Below are positions 57,977 through 64,000 of a stretch of 64,000 nt of DNA, piece by piece. The notes beneath the pieces were generated by a model, which did no database searches, was not told where the DNA came from, and was given only the letters and a program-made list of their open reading frames with translations. Positions within the stretch are counted from its first letter, which is position 1. Each line of letters starts with the position of its first letter. Position numbers and translations under genes: made by a program. Source of the stretch: Mortierella sp. BCC40632 (lineage: Eukaryota; Mortierellomycota; Mortierellomycetes; Mortierellales; Mortierellaceae); contig WAEK01000022.1 in NCBI GenBank assembly GCA_011634665.1, positions 372,001-436,000 on the forward strand, read 5' to 3'.

Positions 57977-59108
57977 CATATTTTGCCAAAGTACATGTTA
58001 CTGTGACACTGCAGATAGTCGGCTTTAGTACTGGACTGCAGAGAGCCATTGATAATACGCAGGAAAAGCTTTTACTGCAGAACGCGCACCACTACCAGCA
58101 TTCTTTATGCTTGGAGAGAGAAGGAGTGGGGAGAGAGGGGATGGAGAGAGGGGATGGAGAGAGGGATGGATGGAGAATCTTCTGAGATATCACTCTTCTC
58201 TTCATGATTCTCAGCAGAGGTAGGCATTTTCTCTTTTGGAGGTGGCCATCCAAACAGTGAGGCACATCGTCTGGGTCCTCAATACGAGAAACGCCACGCT
58301 CTCGCGTACCTCCAGTTCATTATGTAAAGTTTGTCTAGGATTGTGTTACATTCTTAGTGAGCTTTGAGTCATCCCCTGTCTCCAATTCTGATCGTGCATA
58401 ATGCAGTAAGCGGAGGAAGTGCAGCTTTACCCACTTGCTTGCGAACAAAGTCTCAGAAGGAAGTTTTGAGCGGGGCCTTCCTCACTAGATATTAGAGTCC
58501 TGATCTGGTTTCGCATCCCCCTCCCCCTCCCCCTCCCCTTTTTTATTTTTATTTTTATTTCTCAAGATTGTCGATAAAGACTCTAGTCTGCATTTGATGA
58601 TGCCGACAGTTACCGTTGTCTGTATTCGTAATGAAGTTACTACATGAGCTAGGTACTGCCTTTTTGGCTTCCAAACATGAATATACTCTTACTGGCTGAA
58701 CCATACTTCAATTCAATGCTGAAGGAGCTACCAAGCTACATGGGATCACCACGAGCTCAGATGAACTAAAGTCCTCCGAGGAAGTGAATCATCTCTAGGA
58801 AACTTTACAGAATTAACTAGAGGTACGCAGGGGCGTGGCGCTTCTCATATTGAGAAATCCAGACATTGTGCCTCGCTGTTCGAAGGCCACCTCCAAAAGA
58901 GAATAATACCAACCTCTGCCGAGAGTCATGTAAAGAAGAATGAAGTCCCAAGAGACTCTCCCTCTCCCACTCCAAATATAAAGAGTGCTGGCAGCGACGC
59001 GTGTTCTGCAGTGAAGGCTTTTTCTGCGTATTGGCGACAGCTCTCTGCAGCACAGTACTAAAGTCAACTATCTGCGGTGTCACAGTACTTTGACGAAATA
59101 TGTTCCTG
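57977..59108. repeat. Inverted-repeat-bounded segment, unit 2, centre flipped
   Basis: Arms about 57977-58375 and 58745-59108 are inverted copies of each other. The centre carries the marker GAGCTACCAAGCTAC at about 58726, the reverse complement of the unit-1 and unit-3 marker, so this segment is inverted relative to its neighbours. Confidence 0.78.
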
Positions 59109-59193
59109 TGAAAAACTATAGGCGTGGCCCGAAGCTGCCTGATACTCTATTCCGACGACATGAAAGGCAGTCCTGCCAATTAGAGTTGGTTTC

Positions 59194-59210
<17 letters not shown>

Positions 59211-59224
<14 letters not shown>
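59211..59224 (+). repeat. T-tract
   Basis: T-run in the spacer between the inverted-repeat segment and the promoter of the unit-3 gene; the same position in the next unit (63257-63288) also has a T-tract. Confidence 0.6.
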
Positions 59225-59225
<1 letters not shown>

Positions 59226-59612
59226 CACTCGTAAGAGCTTTTTCGCGGCTTGTGTAACTCTTCATGGGGACTGAAATAGTCCTCAGTGTCATTGGACGAC
59301 TCTCTCCTATCTCCCTGGGTCGACAGTCTAAAATGGTTGCTCAATGTAAAGTCATAGGATGAATGCTCGACAATCTGAGCGATTTCTTGTGCATAAGCGA
59401 CCTTTGGGTATTTCAAAGTTAAGACTGCAGTGATTCTAGCTACTCGGCGTCGTAGAGTGACGGTTCATTTCCCAAGTATCCCAGATCGAGTAATGGGGGT
59501 AACTGATGTTCTTAGAAGAGGAAGTGAGAGAGAGCGAGAGAGAGCGAGAGAGAGCGAGAGAGAGAAAGAGAGAAACGGCATATTCAGATCGGTTAGGGGC
59601 ATTCAGATCAAG

Positions 59613-59618
59613 TATAAA
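59613..59618 (+). promoter_or_regulatory. TATA box of cysteine-rich gene, unit 3
   Basis: Same GATCGGTTAGGGGCATTCAG block and TATAAAGGG as before the unit-2 gene, then a donor-like CCGTAAGTACAG near 59749 and an acceptor TCTATTAG three bases before the ATG, giving a 5' UTR intron of about 170 bp. Confidence 0.65.
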
Positions 59619-59923
59619 GGGCCCATGGTTTTTTCTACAAGGCAACATTTTTCCACAAATAACTCTTCCATCAAATTATCACTCTCCTGAGCAGCTCTCA
59701 GCAACAGCACCTTTCCAAGCAACTTACCGATCCACCGATCCACCGAACCGTAAGTACAGTCTATCCAGACAATAGACAAACGCCTGATTCTTTCCCTCTG
59801 ATTCATCATCATTTCCATATCCATGCTCAATGTGCTGAAATGCGGAAATACGGAAATGCAGAAAAGCTGACTGACTGGCTGACTGTGACCTATTTTTTTT
59901 TCTTTTCGCTTTTCTATTAGAAA

Positions 59924-60283
59924 ATGAAATTCTCCACGCTTTCTGTTCTCGCCGCATTCTTGTCTCTCCAGGCAGTTTGCCTTGCTGCTTGCAGAGATGA
60001 TTGCCTTAAAAGCTGCAAGGCCGCTTGCACTAAAGGCAGTAGCGACGACATTACTGAGTGCAAGATTAACTGTAACGGTAGCTGTGACAGGTCATGCTTC
60101 AAATACAAATGGGGATGCCACAAGGGCTATTGCTGGTCTCAATGCGCTGGCGCTCTTAAGCTTGGTGATGGCGAATGGTGCTATACAACCAAATCGTATT
60201 CTCAATCATTCAACTATGTGGCTTGCAAGTACAATACGGAGTGTGATCCCACCTGGAGCTGCTCTGGTTCATGCACCGTCTAG
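59924..60283 (+). CDS. Small secreted cysteine-rich protein, unit 3
   Basis: 119 aa, same length and the same cysteine positions as the unit-2 protein, but many of the residues between cysteines differ (for example KSCKAACTKG in place of KKCSFSCTSG). This is the pattern of duplicated secreted proteins diversifying around a fixed disulfide scaffold. The signal peptide is nearly unchanged. The conserved 5' leader and TATA promoter suggest it is expressed like its neighbour. Function is not recognised. Confidence 0.86.
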   Translation: MKFSTLSVLAAFLSLQAVCLAACRDDCLKSCKAACTKGSSDDITECKINCNGSCDRSCFKYKWGCHKGYCWSQCAGALKLGDGEWCYTTKSYSQSFNYVACKYNTECDPTWSCSGSCTV

Positions 60284-60582
60284 TTACCACACCGCTTAAC
60301 CCGACGGGTTGAACCTCAATAGCAACAGCGAGCAGAGGTAGACAGAAAACGTAGTCATGAGCAAGCTGACTAACTAGAACATAGCGGAGGAAATATCCAA
60401 TAAAACTTGAGCTGTTCCACAACTCATTTTTCTATGCTACATGGCCTTGATCGTGGATTTCACCTCATGGAAATTTGAAAGAGAATAAAGAGGTGATATA
60501 AAAGAAGAACAAAGCATCTTCTACGAATATACTCCTTTTCCTTCTCCACTATCCTTTTATGTGTGCTATTTGCACCTCTCAC

Positions 60583-60726
60583 GCATTTTGATAGCCTGAC
60601 ATTTTGATAGCCTGACATTTTGATAGCCTGACATTTTGATAGCCTGACATTTTGATAGCCTGACATTTTGATAGCCTGACATTTTGATAGCCTGACATTT
60701 TGATAGCCTGACATTTTGATAGCCTG
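60583..60726 (+). repeat. 16-bp tandem repeat, about nine copies
   Basis: Unit TGACATTTTGATAGCC repeated almost perfectly downstream of the unit-3 cysteine-rich gene. Absent from the same position in the other units. Frames across it are periodic artefacts. Confidence 0.93.
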
Positions 60727-61170
60727 GTATTCCTTTCTTCAGTTTACACTTACTCGACAAAGCCATATCCACGCCCTACGCCTACTCCCTCAGCTCTGAC
60801 AGCTCCACCAGCTACCAGCTGAAGAAGCTCTCCTCAATCCAAGAAATGATACTCCTTGGCGGTCACCATCAGTCGATATCGACGGTTCCCTGCAAACATT
60901 CTCTAGCCATACTTTCATATTATTTGACTAGCACTGCTAGCACCTCTTTGACGATGTATACCACTGGCCTAGACTAGATTCCCATTTGATCTTCGTCATC
61001 TTTATCCTGGTGATGTTCCTCCAACACAAACAAATTATCATGAGGCGTATCCTGCAAATATCGTTCGACTACCACACAACTCCCACTTCGGTCACCTCTC
61101 ATCATTCCTTCTCGTGTGTGTGCGCTTTTTAACTGTAGAAGGTGCCATGGACCATCAGGTACCAGAAATA

Positions 61171-61455
61171 TTATCCAAGGCAGAGACTCCTGCTGTTCCA
61201 AGTGGTACTCAGCACTGTACTCAATACCGACAAAAAGACGATGAGTGAGAAGGTGGCGACGATGGCCTTGATGATGAGAGGCTGTATTGGAGGAGGCTCT
61301 GTGCTGATATTCTTGGAATCATTCTTATGAATCTTTGTGCCCTCGCCTAAAAAGACAATGAGATGGTAGATGTAGAGGGTGTTGCGAAGAATGGTATCAC
61401 AGAATAGGATCTGCGAGATGCTGAGAGTGTATTGGCGGCAGAGAGCTGGCGCAAA
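61171..61455 (-). CDS. Conserved membrane-type 3' exon, unit 3
   Basis: Third copy, again with two hydrophobic segments and the same stop. Small changes near the start (FAPALCRQ for FAPTLYRQ), the rest nearly identical to unit 2. Further upstream on the minus strand a frame from 61945 to 61727 stays open in this unit (PTPSLVFFRVRLTVILANR) but has stops in unit 1; it might be another exon of the same gene. Confidence 0.45.
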   Translation of the reverse strand, partial: FAPALCRQYTLSISQILFCDTILRNTLYIYHLIVFLGEGTKIHKNDSKNISTEPPPIQPLIIKAIVATFSLIVFLSVLSTVLSTTWNSRSLCLG

Positions 61456-62154
61456 CTAGCTCGATGGAAACTGTTAAGTTTTACAGGTCTTGTATAGGTT
61501 GTTTGGTGTGGGCACAGGTCATAATAGAGGAGGAGTCGGGATACAGATACACACACACGAACTCACAGAAAACAATAGCAATATAAATCCTCCATTCGGG
61601 TTGTCTGAGCTGTCCGAATGGTCGAAATCAAATTGACTAGCGTCACTTTCATCGATCGCTTAATATGCTACAGTAATAGCTGCTACTACGCACACGCACA
61701 CACGCACTCCTAGAAGCACCAACCGCTCATTGCTCGATGTAGAAATTCGTAGAATAGGTTATCACCCAATGACACCTATTGGCGAGGATCACTGTTAGCC
61801 TAACCCTGAAAAATACCAAAGATGGTGTAGGATGCTGACAGACAACATTCAAATATCGAACAAAATGTCGCAAGACTTTGCGTGGAGCAGACACTATTGG
61901 ACTATCAGCGAATAGAGAGAGGAGGGGAGGAATTCTCTTTCCCACTCAACGATGCAGGTAACATGGGTTGGGACCTGAGACCAAACTTCTTTTCTTGTCC
62001 GCTGGAGTGTCACACAAGCCGCACACGTGTGTGTGGGCGGTGGAGAGCGGGGGGGAAAGCCTAAACAAAATATCGACTCTGATTGGCAGAAAATCTCATG
62101 CCCGCCTTACATAGTGTCGGAGTAACGCTCTAGGCAGCCTCGAGCTCCCATAAA

Positions 62155-63145
62155 TTTCACAGGAACATATTTCACCAAAGTACGGTGTCATTAGAGATGA
62201 TCTAGAAGCCAAAGCCATACCTCGAAAAGGCCTTGGCTGAAGAACGCGCCGCTACCAGTATTCTTTATGTTTGGAGAGGAAGGCGAGTTCATTTTTCTCT
62301 ACATGACTCTCAGCAGAGGTTGACATTTTTCTCTTTTGGAGGCGTATTCCAACGGCAAGGCTCAATGTCTTAGACCTCAATATGAGACATACCACGCTCC
62401 TGTGTACCTCCAGTTCATTATGTAAAGTTTGTCTAGAGTTGCGTCACATCCTCGGAGAGCTTTGGCTCATCCGTGGTCATCCCATGCAGCTTGGTAGCCT
62501 CTTCAAACTCGATTTGACGCATGGTTCAGCCGGTAAGAGTACATCCAAAAAGTCAGTACCTTACTACTGTACTTACTGCAGTACATAGACATACAACGGG
62601 AATTTTCGGTAACGTCAAAGGTAGACAAGAGTCTTTGGCGTAAAGAGAGCAAAAAGGATGGTTTTTGTTTTCAAGAGACTTTGCAAATTAAAAAAAAAGG
62701 GAGAGGCAAAGGAAGAAAGCGCGCGTAGTCATCGCCTTGGATTGTCAAAACCAGGTCAGGATAGAACGAGGGCGAATATATCACGCTTGAAGAACTACAG
62801 GTCGTGACCTAAAATTCTCCGAGGAAGAGACACAATCTTAGGTCAACATGGTAGAATCAATCGAGATACGGACAAGTGCGACTTTCCTCGTTGTGAGGAC
62901 CAAAGACATTGCGCCTTTCCATCGGAGGCGTGCCTCCCAAAGAGTGAGCTAACCTCTGCGGGCAAAGCAGGAAAGAGAGAGGTGCTTAAAGGCCCCCACC
63001 CCCTCCCGCCAAATAAAAAATACACGGGCCGAGGCGTTCCGCGGTGAATATTTTTTCGACGTTTAGGCGTTGGCTAGATCGTTTGCCAAGTACAGTACTT
63101 AAACTAGCGGTCTACAGTGACACAGTACTTTGGTGAAATAACTCC
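62155..63145. repeat. Inverted-repeat-bounded segment, unit 3
   Basis: Arms about 62155-62475 and 62790-63145 are more diverged than in units 1 and 2, but the CAAAGTACGGTGTC and TCTTTTGGAG blocks are recognisable. The centre marker GCAGCTTGGTAGCC is in the forward sense as in unit 1. Confidence 0.65.
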
Positions 63146-63254
63146 TTGAAAACGCTATAGGTGTGAACAGAGGAACCCAAGGCAGCCTGGGGCTTAATTC
63201 TGACGACACAAAAGGTGGTTCCACCATCTAGAGTTAGCTTTCTACAAAAAGGGC

Positions 63255-63291
<37 letters not shown>

Positions 63292-64000
63292 TGTAAGAGC
63301 TTCTCATAGCTTATGTAACTCTTCATGAAGGCGGAAAGTCCCTAATATCGGTGAAAATTTCCCTCCTATACCACTGGGCTGACAGACCAGAATGGCTACT
63401 CCACGCAAAGTCTTAAGGCAAATGCTAAAATAATTTGAGCGTTGCCTAGTCTGTAGACATTCTACCCCTTATCCCGCCTATTTTTTTTTTTTTTTTTTTT
63501 TCAATGGATAGTTTTGCCGTTTATCCATTAAACAACATTCATTCAGTCTCTATGTCCAAATGGGACTAAGCATAAAAAATCATCCATGAGAGACTAAGAA
63601 CACCTCTATATCCGTCCCGCCTCGCAGTACCCCTTCAGCGCTGAAGAGCCTTTCATCATAAGTCGCTATTGTAATTCATGGCTGATGCTTCCCAGGAGGC
63701 AGGGAGACAAGTAGAGTTTACGCCGACATTTGAATGGTGTGGTGGAGAAAACCCCCCGGTTTAAACGATCATTTTTGCTATCTAAACATTACAGTTTAAG
63801 GGATACAATTTTTAACAGTGTTTTTCAAAGACAGGCACACAGTGATTCTGGTCACTTGGCGCCATAGGGCGATGGCCCAGTTTCCAAGTATTTCAGATCG
63901 AGTAATGGGTGGTTGGCGTTCTTAGAAGAGAACAAAGGGGGAAAGAAAGAAAGAGAACGAGAGCGAGAGAGAGGGAGAAAGAGAGAGAAAGAGAGAGAAA
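63146..64000. other. Beginning of a fourth array unit
   Basis: Sequence matches the lead-in to the two intact cysteine-rich genes: T-tract, the GATCGAGTAATGGGTG block near 63896 and the GA-rich stretch at 63940-64000 (compare 55676-55716 and 59520-59574). The window ends before the TATA box, so another gene copy is expected just outside. Confidence 0.6.

Noticed and set aside
60583..60726. CRISPR-like array
   Set aside because: Direct tandem units without unique spacers in a eukaryotic genome; it is a simple minisatellite.

Overview
This window reads as nuclear DNA of a Mucoromycota-type filamentous fungus, most likely a Mortierellaceae relative (inference). Nearly every gene is split by short GT-AG introns, homopolymer T/A and (GA/CT)n tracts are very common, and the betaine-lipid synthase BTA1 is present. 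Exon joins were made by hand from splice signals and reading phase. For most multi-exon genes the joined length is a multiple of three, which supports the models.

Left part (1-14.5 kb): the 3' part of a multi-exon gene with a PD-(D/E)XK-like motif; a 208-bp pogo/mariner-type MITE; a decayed locus of duplicated exon modules (551-bp tandem duplication); a GCCGTY minisatellite; riboflavin synthase (RIB5, -); an unknown secreted Pro/Thr/Glu-rich protein (-); and cysteinyl-tRNA synthetase (+), which has an upstream ATG that would add a mitochondrial presequence and an apparent one-base homopolymer frameshift.

Middle (14.8-34 kb): a divergent pair of mitochondrial-protein genes (PRELI/MSF1-family lipid transfer protein, -, and the DNL zinc-finger protein ZIM17, +); a BUB2/Cdc16-like TBC GTPase-activating protein with a long low-complexity N-terminus (-); a multi-pass RING-H2 ubiquitin ligase (-); and BTA1 (-). 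About 2 kb of gene-poor, CT-rich sequence precedes the BUB2 start and another 2.8 kb follows the BTA1 start.

Retroelement cluster (34.1-41.1 kb): three copies of one non-LTR retrotransposon family (here LINE-A), all on the minus strand and apparently inserted one after another into the same A-tract. That tract ends 93 bp upstream of a tRNA-Gly(GCC) gene. A second family (LINE-B) is nested in one of them with a 26-bp target duplication, and also left two very short 5'-truncated insertions nearby. An 828-bp element with a tRNA-like head and a 16-bp target duplication sits inside another LINE-A copy.

Right part (41-52 kb): a four-pass membrane protein (+), a kappa-class GST/DsbA-fold protein (-), gamma-adaptin of the AP-1 complex (APL4, 11 exons, -) and the rRNA dimethyladenosine transferase DIM1 (+).

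Far right (52-64 kb): a tandem array of about 3.9-4.0-kb units. Each unit holds a small secreted 16-cysteine protein gene (unit 1 a pseudogene, units 2 and 3 intact), a nearly invariant minus-strand membrane-type exon, and a roughly 1.1-kb segment bounded by about 350-bp inverted repeats. The centre of that segment is flipped in unit 2 relative to units 1 and 3. A fourth unit appears to begin at the window edge. This array and the tRNA-proximal LINE cluster are the most unusual parts of the window.
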